Positions 1 to 7,731 of a DNA stretch of 64,000 bases are shown piece by piece (position 1 is the stretch's first letter; each line of letters opens with the position of its first letter). The notes under the pieces were generated by a model, which worked only from the letters and a program-made list of their open reading frames with translations, was not told the origin of the DNA and searched no databases. This DNA is from Candidatus Zixiibacteriota bacterium. Its GTDB lineage: Bacteria; Zixibacteria; MSB-5A5; GN15; JACZUZ01. The stretch lies in assembly GCA_024280835.1 (NCBI GenBank), contig JAJRPJ010000010.1, positions 124,001-188,000 on the forward strand, read 5' to 3'. The position numbers were made by a program, and so were the translations under genes.

Positions 1-587
1 TCTTCGAGTAACAGATTTGGGGCTGCGGTGGTGATGAACTTACGTTCTTTGGCGCTTAGGTTTTTTAGAGCTGAATCTGTGGCCGCTGGAAGTGTTACGA
101 AAATCGTACTGTGTAAGGAAGTCAGTAGAGCATTGAGGTCGTCATTTTGGTAATACAAATTGACACCACTGAGCATATTTATTGGCGCTTCGGCAACTGC
201 GGAGTGTTTGTTTTCATTAAACCCTTCGGCCTGTCGCGAATCCTCTAGCGCTCGGGTTAGTGTCTGCTCGATTGATTCATGGTTGGCATTTGACCAATCA
301 TCGACAAAATTGATTAGATCGAGTGGATTGTGGTTGAAGTGTAGGAAGCGCTCAAGGGCATATTTGTCGGGGGGCATGTAATCATCTCGAAAGCCAAAAT
401 CCGAGCGCCGCAGGTTTTGATATTCAAGCAAGGCCGCGAAACCTTCGCGCTCACGGTTTTTGATTTTTTCGAGAGAGAGAGCCGTTGTGTCATTTGTTTG
501 GGCGTTGACTGTCTCAGCGCCAAGAAACATGAGAGCGCTGACGGTGATTATTGATATTGTTTGAAGATGGGAGATGAGTTGTTTCAT
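1..587 (-). CDS. Secreted protein of unknown function (3' end outside window)
   Basis: An open frame starts at the ATG at 587 and runs off the left edge with no stop, giving 195 codons. Residues 1-33 look like a signal peptide: a short basic start (MKQL), a hydrophobic stretch with SIITVSALMFLGA, and a probable cleavage after VNAQ. The mature part is polar and helical in appearance, with segments such as DDYMPPDKYALERFLHF and FVDDWSNANHESIEQTL. I recognise no family. Export beyond the inner membrane is inferred from the signal peptide. The long open frame with a secretory start argues for a real gene; the forward ORFs over the same bases have no such support. Confidence 0.75.
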   Translation of the reverse strand, partial: MKQLISHLQTISIITVSALMFLGAETVNAQTNDTTALSLEKIKNREREGFAALLEYQNLRRSDFGFRDDYMPPDKYALERFLHFNHNPLDLINFVDDWSNANHESIEQTLTRALEDSRQAEGFNENKHSAVAEAPINMLSGVNLYYQNDDLNALLTSLHSTIFVTLPAATDSALKNLSAKERKFITTAAPNLLLE

Positions 588-717
588 GCCACCAGAATAA
601 TGCCAGTGAAATGGGGATACAAGATAGAAAGAATGTTGGTGGAGCTATTGTTATTCTGAACTAGCGTGTCTTTTCTTGCGGTCAAAGAGGATTCGAATTG
701 ATTGGTTGAAACGAACC

Positions 718-1521
718 TTAGTTGGAGCTGGAATTGATTAGTGGGACGAAGATGTTGATGAAATCTAGGAGGAAATGCGCGAAGACGCAGGGCCAGATTG
801 AGCGAGTGTAGAGGAAGAGGAGTGAGATCATGACTCCGTAGGCGGTTATCATTACGAAGCCAGAAACGCCTTGATAGGTGTGGCCGAGTCCGAAGACGAG
901 GGCCGAGAGAGCGACAGGGGCTAGCCAGCGGACTTTGCTGGGCCAGCTTTTGGGAGTCATTTCTCTGAAACGGGTGATGAAGTAGCCGCGGAAAGCCGCT
1001 TCCTCACAAACTCCTGCGGTTATCGAAAGCGCTATCCACATGATTCTTTCAAGATTGTCATCCGGTAAGAGCAGTGAGATTTCTCCGATCGAATGATAGC
1101 CTAGTCCTTCGAGGATAAATTCTAGTCCTTTGAGAACCACGGCGCTGACGAGGAAAAATGTAAAGCCTTGCATGAAGTGTAGTCCGCGCAGGCCAGTGAA
1201 GCCTATTGAGCGAAATGTTTGTCCTTCTTTCCAAACCGCGACATAGACCATCGCAAACAGCGCCCAAAGGAAGAGCATGGTTGTGACATAGAAGACGATT
1301 GGGAATTTTGCTAGTAATTTGATGGTGTCGGCGGGGTCACCAGTGGCGAGAAGGTTTGAAAGCGGAAAGGCAATCAGGATGAAGAGGGCGATATAGGTCA
1401 TCCATGAGCGCTGATAGCCCTCAGTTTCAAAGATGTCACCAGTATCGGCAGGAGCGATAGGGCTTTCTGCTAGGTGAGAGATGTTCTCGAGATTATTTAT
1501 GTCGTCTGTATTGTTTGTCAT
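718..1521 (-). CDS. CPBP-family intramembrane metalloprotease (Abi/CAAX-like)
   Basis: 267 residues from the ATG at 1521; a TTG start at 1608 would add 29 residues but has no better ribosome site. Several membrane segments lie after residue 40. The three motifs of the CPBP (type II CAAX prenyl endopeptidase / Abi) family are present in order: EEAAFR at about 173-178, FGLGH ending at His214, and AHFLLD with His249. In the family these residues form the metal site of a protease buried in the membrane. The substrate cannot be told from sequence; bacterial members include bacteriocin-immunity and regulatory proteases. The gene stands alone, with unrelated neighbours on both sides. Confidence 0.85.
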   Translation of the reverse strand: MTNNTDDINNLENISHLAESPIAPADTGDIFETEGYQRSWMTYIALFILIAFPLSNLLATGDPADTIKLLAKFPIVFYVTTMLFLWALFAMVYVAVWKEGQTFRSIGFTGLRGLHFMQGFTFFLVSAVVLKGLEFILEGLGYHSIGEISLLLPDDNLERIMWIALSITAGVCEEAAFRGYFITRFREMTPKSWPSKVRWLAPVALSALVFGLGHTYQGVSGFVMITAYGVMISLLFLYTRSIWPCVFAHFLLDFINIFVPLINSSSN

Positions 1522-1734
1522 CAGAATTAGTCCATTTGATTGACTGATTGATGCCTCTGCTAGCGTAACTCCCAATCCTTTGGGAGGGCAGAATGACAGA
1601 AAGCCCAATATATACTCTTATCGGCTGTAGACAACTCAACCTTCGCAGATGTTTTTCGGTCTCGCGTAAGGGCTTGAAATGTTTCAATATGAACTAACTG
1701 GTTTTTTTCGGTTTGTGGGTTAGGTGTGGGCTCC

Positions 1735-1813
1735 AAGGGCTTGTTGATCAAGCGCCACTCGTTGTGTTGGGTCACACGACAGTCGAAATGCTGTCGCAAG
1801 ACCCCGACGCAAC
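1735..1813. repeat. Intergenic hairpin repeat, copy B
   Basis: Begins AAGGGCTTGTTGAT, as does the element at 46714. It then has outer arms GTTGTGTTGGGTC (1761-1773) and GACCCCGACGCAAC (1800-1813), and an inner stem CGACAG/CTGTCG. The same order (GGGTCACACGA, inner stem, CGCAAGACC, GACGCAAC) occurs at 46804-46853, so the two are copies of one element. Confidence 0.7.
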
Positions 1814-1836
1814 AGGAATATTCTTTGAATCGCAAA

Positions 1837-1856
1837 GGGCACAGCGCGCTGTGCCC
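1837..1856. repeat. Perfect 20-base palindrome
   Basis: GGGCACAGCG followed directly by its reverse complement CGCTGTGCCC, then CTACGGG. A perfect palindrome with no loop, 23 bases downstream of the hairpin at 1735-1813. It resembles the short G/C-rich REP-type palindromes of intergenic DNA. Confidence 0.7.
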
Positions 1857-2129
1857 CTACGGGTGTGTGCGTGTGATGGTTGTGATGTGTGTGATATGTG
1901 CTCTTTTTTTTGGGAATGTTTTCTGATAAGCGTATTTGATTACTGCTGTAAACTCTTTCCCCCCAACAATGTGATTGATGTGATGTGAGTGTCACACTAC
2001 TACCCATTTTTGATGTGTCATCGATGTTGTAGACGTGGGCGGTGGTCTGCGGTTTTTTCTGTGTGAGAATCGGCGGCGGAAGTGTTTTTCTGTGCGCTGC
2101 AAACAACATGCGGAAAAGGAGGCAAGAGA

Positions 2130-2633
2130 TTGTCTAAGAAGATTGTTCGCTATCAGGAATGGATGGATGCGATGGTTGTCTTTAGCTCAGATGGGGATTC
2201 AGATGAGAAGAGTGGAGACGTTGAAGTTGAAAGGGCGGTTCGTGGGGCGCTGGAGAAACTCTCGGATTTTGAAAAAGATTTGATAGAGAGGCGTTTTTTG
2301 ATGTGTCAGTCGAGTCAGCGGATTTGCGGGGAGTTGGGAATTAGTGAGCGAGACTTGGAGAGAGGGTTGCGCGAGGCTCAGTTGAGACTGCGGCGGTTGT
2401 TGGCTCCTTTTGTTCAGAGGCGGTTCAAGGTTGGAATTGCAGATGAGAGGCGCTGTTTGATTTGTGATTGTGTTGAGCGAGAGAGGGCGGAGGAAATAAT
2501 TGGTAGTAAGAATCAGGAGGAAACTTGGAGGCGCGTTATGTGTGAGTTGGATGAGCATTTGGGTTTGAAAATTAGCTCGCCGCAGATGTTGATTGGGCAT
2601 GTGAAGTATCATGTTGTTGTTGGGGAGGAGTGA
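2130..2633 (+). CDS. Sigma-region-4-like helix-turn-helix protein with C-terminal Cys/His site
   Basis: 167 residues from a TTG at 2130, chosen because AGGAGG sits 7 bases upstream; an in-frame start at 2082 lacks this. Residues 37-95 look like sigma-70 region 4: a helix with LSDFEKDLIERRF, then ICGELGISERDLERGLREAQ as a helix-turn-helix. The C-terminal third has CLICDC (109-114) and ends LIGHVKYH with His157 and His161. That is the layout of small proteins with a CxIC...HxxxH putative zinc site next to a second DNA-binding helix. There is no region 2, so it is not a complete sigma factor. I infer a DNA-binding regulator. The RHH gene lies 179 bases downstream on the same strand. Confidence 0.65.
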   Translation: MSKKIVRYQEWMDAMVVFSSDGDSDEKSGDVEVERAVRGALEKLSDFEKDLIERRFLMCQSSQRICGELGISERDLERGLREAQLRLRRLLAPFVQRRFKVGIADERRCLICDCVERERAEEIIGSKNQEETWRRVMCELDEHLGLKISSPQMLIGHVKYHVVVGEE

Positions 2634-2649
2634 ATTGGGGAAAGTAAAC

Positions 2650-2690
2650 CGTCGGGTCGCACCTTGCCTTCGGCAAGGAAAGACCCGACG
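2650..2690. repeat. Intergenic hairpin repeat, copy C
   Basis: Outer arms CCGTCGGGTC and GACCCGACGG (10 bp, perfect) enclose an inner hairpin CCTTGCC-TTC-GGCAAGG. The right arm runs straight into the first unit of the tandem array at 2685. It shares its arm sequence with the hairpins at 1761, 31300 and 46804. Confidence 0.7.
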
Positions 2691-2764
2691 GAACATGAAT
2701 CGGACGGAACACGAATCGGGCGGAGCTTGAATCGGACGGAACATGAATCGGGTTGAGTATGAAT
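2685..2764. repeat. Five tandem 16-bp direct repeats
   Basis: Units at 2685, 2701, 2717, 2733 and 2749, each exactly 16 bp, with consensus CGGACGGAACATGAAT. Unit 1 differs at one position, unit 2 at one, unit 3 at three and unit 5 at several; every unit ends in GAAT. There are no spacers, so this is not a CRISPR. The array ends 48 bases before the start codon of the RHH gene and overlaps the palindrome at 2650-2690. Confidence 0.8.
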
Positions 2765-2812
2765 TGGCAGGATTTGAAACTTTGGAACTAATTGAAAAAA
2801 GGGTATGAAACT

Positions 2813-3103
2813 ATGAAATCGGGAAATACTAGTTTGATAGGTAGTGAGAATAAGGAGAATGGTCAGATTAAGAAGTTGCGTGGTGAACATTGTTTGAATG
2901 TTTTTGTTTCTTATGAATTGAAAGCGGAGTTGAAGGAGTTGGCGACGACTTATGACAGGACGGTTGCTGATATGGTGCGGGCTTTGTTGAAAGTCGGGAT
3001 TCCTGTGATGCGTGGAATCTCGGAGGCTGAGCAGGTGATGATGCGCGAATATGTGGAATTGTTTCGCAAAGCGCGTAAGGTAAAGTCAATCAAGGAGATA
3101 TAG
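2813..3103 (+). CDS. Small ribbon-helix-helix (CopG/Arc-like) DNA-binding protein
   Basis: 96 residues from the ATG at 2813, with AGGG about 9 bases upstream; an in-frame TTG at 2792 would add 7 residues. After a polar 27-residue leader comes LNVFVS (28-33), a candidate beta strand, then ELKAELKELATTYD (35-48) and TVADMVRALLKVG (50-62). This is the strand-helix-helix plan of CopG/Arc/MetJ repressors. A basic C-terminal helix (FRKARKVKSIKEI) follows. Such proteins bind short repeated operators as dimers and usually repress their own gene; the tandem repeats just upstream are obvious candidate targets. No toxin gene follows: the next gene is lpxC/fabZ. Confidence 0.7.
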   Translation: MKSGNTSLIGSENKENGQIKKLRGEHCLNVFVSYELKAELKELATTYDRTVADMVRALLKVGIPVMRGISEAEQVMMREYVELFRKARKVKSIKEI

Positions 3104-3201
3104 GTCGAAAGTGGTCCATCTGGCTGGAGAGCTTGTCTTGTACGGTTCAGGGGGCTATACTCGTTTTCGAGAATAGTGTTAATCGTTTTTTGAGAGAGTC
3201 A

Positions 3202-4593
3202 ATGCATACAAAACAAAGAACAATTTCGGGCGAAGCCACCATTAGCGGTGTTGGACTGCATACAGGCAAAACCTGTAAGATGACATTCCGTCCCGCGGAA
3301 ATCGATAGCGGTGTGCATTTCGTTCGCACCGATTTGCCGGATTCACCGCGGGTCAAAGCTGACATTGATAATGTTGTCGATACTGCGCGTGGGACCACTT
3401 TGGCTGAGGGTGATGTTAGAGTCTATACAGTTGAGCATGTGCTGGCGGCTTTGGCTGGTTTGGAAATCGACAATATTGATGTTGAGCTTTCTGATAATGA
3501 GCCACCAGTGATGGATGGTTCGGCATTGCCGTTTGTTGAGGCGTTGGTTTCGGCGGGGATTGTCGATCAGGATGCCGATAAGCGGTTTATTGAGATTTGC
3601 GAGCCTCTGTCATATGCTGAGCCTGAACGCGCTGTTGATTTGGTGGTGACACCTTCGACTGACATGCGGATTACTTTTATGGTTGATTACCATAATGAGG
3701 CGCTTGGCACTCAGTACACAACTTTGGTGAACCTTGAAGAAGAGTTTGTTAAGGAGTTTGCTCCAGCGAGAACATTTTGCTTTTTGACAGAAGTCGAAGC
3801 GTTGAAGAGCGCGGGTTTGATCAAAGGCGGCTCACTAGATAATGCAGTGGTAATTAGCGACGCCAAAGATGGTCAGGATGCAGTTGAGCGAGTTCGCGCT
3901 GCGCTGGATATCAAGGAAGAAATTTCAGTTGGCAAAACTGGCATTGTCAATGACGTGCCTTTGCGTTTTCCAAATGAACCAGTGCGTCACAAGGCTTTGG
4001 ATTTACTTGGTGATCTGTATTTAGTCGGGGCGCCAATTAAAGGCCATATTCTGGCTGCTCGTAGTGGTCACAAAGCTAATGTCGAGTTGGCTAAGAAAAT
4101 CCGCGTTGTGCAGAAGAAACAGCAAATGCAGCAAAAGTCCAAGAAAGGCAATGAGAATGCTTTTATGGATATCAATGGTTTGTTGGATATTATGCCGCAT
4201 CGGTATCCGTTTTTGCTGATTGATAGAATTATTGATGTTGTGCCTGATAAGCATGTCACGGCGCTGAAGAATGTAACTATCAATGAGCCGTTCTTTCAGG
4301 GACATTTCCCTGGTCATCCGATTATGCCAGGTGTTTTGATTATTGAGTCTTTGGCGCAGGCGGGCGGGGTTTTGTTGCTCAATGCGCTGGATGATCCTCA
4401 GAGCAAAGTTGTATATTTCATGTCAATTGACAAAGTGAAGTTCCGTAAGCCAGTGCTACCAGGCGATCAATTGCGTATTGAAATTGATATGCACTCGTTC
4501 CGTCATTCAATTTGTAAAATGTCGGGCAAGGCCTTTGTCGATGACAGGCTTGTCACTTCGGCGGAGTTTAAAGCTATGGTAATGGATAGGTAA
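3202..4593 (+). CDS. lpxC/fabZ: Bifunctional LpxC deacetylase / FabZ dehydratase fusion
   Basis: 463 residues from the ATG at 3202 (MHTKQRTISG); an upstream in-frame TTG at 3133 adds a non-conserved leader. Residues 1-300 are UDP-3-O-acyl-GlcNAc deacetylase, the committed step of lipid A synthesis: VEHVLAAL with His79, HKALDLLGD with His263 and Asp267 (zinc ligands), and SGHKAN with the catalytic His290. A lysine/glutamine-rich linker (302-316) leads to FabZ, 3-hydroxyacyl-ACP dehydratase, with MPHRYPFLLIDR (His333) and GVLIIESLAQ (Glu382). The fusion is typical of Bacteroidetes and relatives. It links the lipid A branch to fatty-acid elongation, which compete for hydroxyacyl-ACP. First gene of the lpx block. 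Confidence 0.97.
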   Translation: MHTKQRTISGEATISGVGLHTGKTCKMTFRPAEIDSGVHFVRTDLPDSPRVKADIDNVVDTARGTTLAEGDVRVYTVEHVLAALAGLEIDNIDVELSDNEPPVMDGSALPFVEALVSAGIVDQDADKRFIEICEPLSYAEPERAVDLVVTPSTDMRITFMVDYHNEALGTQYTTLVNLEEEFVKEFAPARTFCFLTEVEALKSAGLIKGGSLDNAVVISDAKDGQDAVERVRAALDIKEEISVGKTGIVNDVPLRFPNEPVRHKALDLLGDLYLVGAPIKGHILAARSGHKANVELAKKIRVVQKKQQMQQKSKKGNENAFMDINGLLDIMPHRYPFLLIDRIIDVVPDKHVTALKNVTINEPFFQGHFPGHPIMPGVLIIESLAQAGGVLLLNALDDPQSKVVYFMSIDKVKFRKPVLPGDQLRIEIDMHSFRHSICKMSGKAFVDDRLVTSAEFKAMVMDR

Positions 4594-4614
4594 GCCAGTA
4601 GGATAGGTAAATCA

Positions 4615-5403
4615 ATGAGCAATGCTATCGAGAATATGATTCATCCGTCGGCGGTTATTTCGCCGCAGGCCGAGATAGGTGAGAATGTGACTATTGGCCC
4701 TGGGGCTATAGTTGAGGCTAATACGGTTATTGAAAGCGGTTGCAAAATCGGCGGAAATACGCTGATTGCCTCAGGCGCTCGGCTTGGCGAGGATGTGATT
4801 ATCCATCATGGAGCGGTAGTGAGCAGTGTGCCGCAGGATTTGAAATTTGGCGGCGAAGAAACATTGATGATAGTCGGCGCTGGGACTGTTATTCGCGAAT
4901 ATGTCACTCTTAATCGGGGAACATCCGAAAGCGGTGAGACGCGAATCGGCAAGAATTGTTTGATTATGGCATACGCGCATGTGGCGCATGACTGTCAGCT
5001 TGGTGACGAAGTGATTCTCGCCAATGCTATTCAGATGGGCGGCCATGTAGAGATTGGAGATTTTGCTATTATTGGCGGCGGTGTGACGATTCATCAGTTT
5101 ACGCATATTGGCAAATATGTGATGATTGGTGGCGGGTTCCGGACTGTGCAGGATGTTTGTCCTTATGCGCTGGTGGGTGGTTATCCGCTGCGTATTTCAG
5201 GATTGAACCTGATTGGTCTTAAGCGCCGTGGATTCAAACGGGAAACAATTCGGACAATCAATAGCGCCTATAAACTATTGTTTTCCTCAAATTTGAATAC
5301 GTCTCAGGCAGTTGAGAGAATCAAGAGCGAAGTTGAACAGATTCCTGAAGTGCAGTATTTGTTGGAGTTTATCGAGAAGTCTACACGTGGTTTAGTAAAG
5401 TAG
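4615..5403 (+). CDS. lpxA: Acyl-ACP--UDP-GlcNAc O-acyltransferase LpxA
   Basis: 262 residues, the usual LpxA length, starting 21 bases after lpxC/fabZ. Residues 9 to about 190 are hexapeptide repeats (IHPSAVISPQAEIGENVTIG and many similar) that build the left-handed beta helix. AYAHVAHDCQ and GGHVEIGD match the active-site part of the family, including the conserved His of the AHDC segment. The C-terminal region (RRGFKRETIRTINSAYKLLF) is the helical LpxA tail. It transfers a 3-hydroxyacyl chain from ACP to UDP-GlcNAc in the cytoplasm. Whether it prefers a 3-amino sugar, given the oxidoreductase next door, cannot be judged here. Confidence 0.96.
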   Translation: MSNAIENMIHPSAVISPQAEIGENVTIGPGAIVEANTVIESGCKIGGNTLIASGARLGEDVIIHHGAVVSSVPQDLKFGGEETLMIVGAGTVIREYVTLNRGTSESGETRIGKNCLIMAYAHVAHDCQLGDEVILANAIQMGGHVEIGDFAIIGGGVTIHQFTHIGKYVMIGGGFRTVQDVCPYALVGGYPLRISGLNLIGLKRRGFKRETIRTINSAYKLLFSSNLNTSQAVERIKSEVEQIPEVQYLLEFIEKSTRGLVK

Positions 5404-5492
5404 ATACGTTGCTAAGCAAACACCTTGAGCAGTAAGTACTAAAAAAGTCAGTCGAGAAGTATTGTCGCCTCAATCAGCTATAGAGTAATCCA

Positions 5493-6485
5493 ATGCAAAA
5501 AACAAAAGTTGCGGTAATCGGTGTCGGTCGTTTGGGCGGGCATCATGCGCGCTGGTATAGTAAGATTTCCGCATGCGAGCTGGTTGGTGTTTTTGACCAG
5601 AGTCCTGAACGTACAGAAGCTTTGGCCAGTGAGTTGTCAGTTAAGGCCTTTGGTTCACTTGGGGAAGCGCTAGATAGCGCTGATGCTTTTTCGATAGTCA
5701 CTACAACTTCTGCGCATTATGATGTGGCTTTGCAGGTTCTTGAGCGTGGAAAGCATGTCCTAATAGAGAAGCCGATTACAGCTAGAGTTGCTGAGGCGCA
5801 AGAGTTGATTGACAAGGCCAAGCAGAACAATTGCACATTGACTGTTGGACATATTGAGCGCTTTAACCCTGCGACATTGGCTCTTTCTGGGGCTACGGTG
5901 AAGCCGCGTTTTATTGAGGCGCATCGGTTGGCGGCTTTTAACCCACGCGCGACTGATGTTGCGGTGATTTTGGATTTGATGGTGCATGATATTGATTTGG
6001 CGCTGCATTTTGTTGGTTCTGCAGTTAAGGCGATTCATGCTTCGGCGGTGCCAGTTATCTCTGACTTGGCTGACATTGCTAATGTGCGCATTGAGTTTGA
6101 AAACGGCGCGGTTGCGAATTTAACAGCTAGTCGGATATCATTGCAGGCGATGCGCAAAATGCGAATTTTTCAACGTGACAGTTACTATGCGCTGGATTTT
6201 GCGAGTAAGACGGCTGATCTTTACAATCTGATTGATTGTGATGATCCGTCACAACGTCCCGAGAGTGGTTCAGTTTTTCCACTTGGTGATTCAGGACGTG
6301 GGTTGATTCACCGTCAGGAACGTGAGCATGCCGATGAAGATATGTTGTGTATGGAGTTGACTGCATTTCTCAAGGCGATTACAGGCGAGGCGCCAGTGGT
6401 TGTGAGCGGCGCAGAGGCTTTGCAGGCGCTGGAAGTGGCGATTGAAGTTGAACGTGTGGCGCAGGCTGGAAGATTAATTGATTGA
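5493..6485 (+). CDS. Gfo/Idh/MocA-family NAD(P)-dependent oxidoreductase
   Basis: 330 residues from the ATG at 5493. The N-terminal Rossmann fold has VAVIGVGRLGGHHARWY (GxGxxG) and the family motif EKPITARVAEAQELI, where the Lys of EKP is the usual catalytic lysine. The C-terminal half carries LDLMVHDIDLALHFVG, with the HDID motif of the family. It lies between lpxA and lpxB in the same direction, 89 bases after lpxA. Some organisms with 2,3-diamino lipid A have GnnA, a member of this family, beside lpxA; its aminotransferase partner GnnB is not in this window. A role in making a modified UDP-sugar is possible but not shown. Confidence 0.85.
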   Translation: MQKTKVAVIGVGRLGGHHARWYSKISACELVGVFDQSPERTEALASELSVKAFGSLGEALDSADAFSIVTTTSAHYDVALQVLERGKHVLIEKPITARVAEAQELIDKAKQNNCTLTVGHIERFNPATLALSGATVKPRFIEAHRLAAFNPRATDVAVILDLMVHDIDLALHFVGSAVKAIHASAVPVISDLADIANVRIEFENGAVANLTASRISLQAMRKMRIFQRDSYYALDFASKTADLYNLIDCDDPSQRPESGSVFPLGDSGRGLIHRQEREHADEDMLCMELTAFLKAITGEAPVVVSGAEALQALEVAIEVERVAQAGRLID

Positions 6486-6556
6486 GTCATCGCGATGAGC
6501 TCTCATTGTCCAGCCTCATTGTCCAAGTTGCAATTGGTTAAGCTAGGGTGATTGAA

Positions 6557-7690
6557 ATGATTCCCCCATCTGGAAATAAGTCATTATTTGTTTCAGCCGG
6601 CGACCCCTCGGGGGATATCGCCGGTTTTCATTTTTTGGAGCGCTTTGGTAAGAGTTCTCCTGAAGTGCAGGTCTTTGGTTTGGGTGGGGAACGTATGCGC
6701 CAAACTGGTCAGGAGCAGCTTGTCGCTGGTGAGAAACTTGCGGCATTAGGTTTTTGGGAAGTGGCCAAGAAGTATCCGTTTTTTCGAGCGCTTTTCAATA
6801 AAACTTTGCAGGAAATTGACCGTCGTCAGCCAGCGGTGGCGTTATTGATTGACTACCCTGGATTCAACTTACGGCTGGCCAAGCAACTTAAGAAACGTGG
6901 TGTGCCAGTTATTTTTTACATCTCTCCGCAAGTTTGGGCTTGGGGTTCGGGGCGTGTTAAAGAAATGAAAGAAGTTATTGACGAATTGCTTTTGATTTTG
7001 CCTTTTGAAGTGGATTTCTTTGCTAAAAGCGGTATGGAGGCGAAGTATGTTGGACATTATTTGCTGGACGATATTACTTCGGAGATTCTGCAAACACCAT
7101 ATGACAAAGATTCACGTATTGTGGCGCTTCTGCCTGGTTCTCGTCAGCAAGAAATTGAGCGCATGTTACCTGTGATGCTTGAGACTGCTCGCAAGATGGG
7201 AACTGATAGATGGGACTTTCGGATTTGTGGGCGTTCTGCTGGGCTGGACTATGAGTCGGTGTTGAGTAAGTTTGATGATTTCCGAGGGAAATTGTTGATC
7301 GACAAGACTCGTGAGACGGTTGCCAGCGCGGCTTTGGTGATTAGCAGCTCTGGAACTGCGACACTTGAGACGGCGTTGATTGGTAGGCCGATGATAGTGA
7401 TTTACAAGACTGGCGCTTTGACCTATGCAATTGCCAAGCGCTTGATAAAGTTGCCGCGAATTGCGTTGGCCAATATTGTCGCTGATGCGTCAGTGGCGCC
7501 AGAGTTTATTCAACATGAAGCTAGCGCTGAGAATATTGCTGATTGTGCGAATCAACTTTTGCAGAATGAAAGTGAGCGAGTGAGTATGGTGAGTCGTTTT
7601 ATGACTGTGCGCAAAAAGTTGGCGCTGACTGGTGAAACATCACCTTCGGAGCGAGTTGCAAAAATTGTTTCGGGATACTACGAGCAATAG
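6557..7690 (+). CDS. lpxB: Lipid-A-disaccharide synthase LpxB
   Basis: 377 residues from the ATG at 6557, with AGGG 8 bases upstream; a GTG at 6548 would overlap that site. The N-terminal motif SAGDPSGDIAG replaces the more common AGExSGD. QVWAWGSGRVKEM, LLPGSRQQEIERMLPVM and SSSGTATLETALIGRPMIVIYKTG are diagnostic LpxB/GT-B segments. It joins lipid X and UDP-2,3-diacyl-GlcN into the tetra-acylated disaccharide at the inner face of the inner membrane. Part of the lpx block, with waaA starting 41 bases later. Confidence 0.96.
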   Translation: MIPPSGNKSLFVSAGDPSGDIAGFHFLERFGKSSPEVQVFGLGGERMRQTGQEQLVAGEKLAALGFWEVAKKYPFFRALFNKTLQEIDRRQPAVALLIDYPGFNLRLAKQLKKRGVPVIFYISPQVWAWGSGRVKEMKEVIDELLLILPFEVDFFAKSGMEAKYVGHYLLDDITSEILQTPYDKDSRIVALLPGSRQQEIERMLPVMLETARKMGTDRWDFRICGRSAGLDYESVLSKFDDFRGKLLIDKTRETVASAALVISSSGTATLETALIGRPMIVIYKTGALTYAIAKRLIKLPRIALANIVADASVAPEFIQHEASAENIADCANQLLQNESERVSMVSRFMTVRKKLALTGETSPSERVAKIVSGYYEQ

Positions 7691-7731
7691 TTTATAGAAT
7701 ACACTTCACAAAAAAACTTGTCTGATAAGTT

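Larger units (their letters stand above)
1522..2129. other. Intergenic region with palindromic repeats, no supported gene
   Basis: About 600 bases without a convincing gene. Short ORFs on both strands overlap each other, lack ribosome sites and have low-complexity translations. The stretch contains a hairpin element at 1735-1813 related to one at 46714-46880, and a perfect 20-base palindrome at 1837-1856. A GT-rich run (repeated TGTG and TGATG) follows at about 1860-1990. The region may hold the promoter of the gene starting at 2130, but I see no clear -35/-10 pair. Confidence 0.6.

Noticed and set aside
160-381. Forward 73-codon ORF at the left edge
   Set aside because: It lies opposite a longer frame with a clear signal peptide and is read as its shadow.
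1713-2109. Several overlapping ORFs on both strands
   Set aside because: They read through the hairpin and palindrome repeats, lack ribosome sites and have low-complexity translations.
2082-2129. Upstream start for the sigma-like gene
   Set aside because: AGGAGG lies 7 bases before the TTG at 2130, while the 2082 start has no ribosome site.
2685-2764. CRISPR-like repeat array
   Set aside because: Units are contiguous without spacers and only 16 bp; no cas gene is present.
3133-3201. Upstream start for lpxC/fabZ
   Set aside because: The extra 23 residues do not resemble LpxC, whose conserved part begins at the ATG at 3202.
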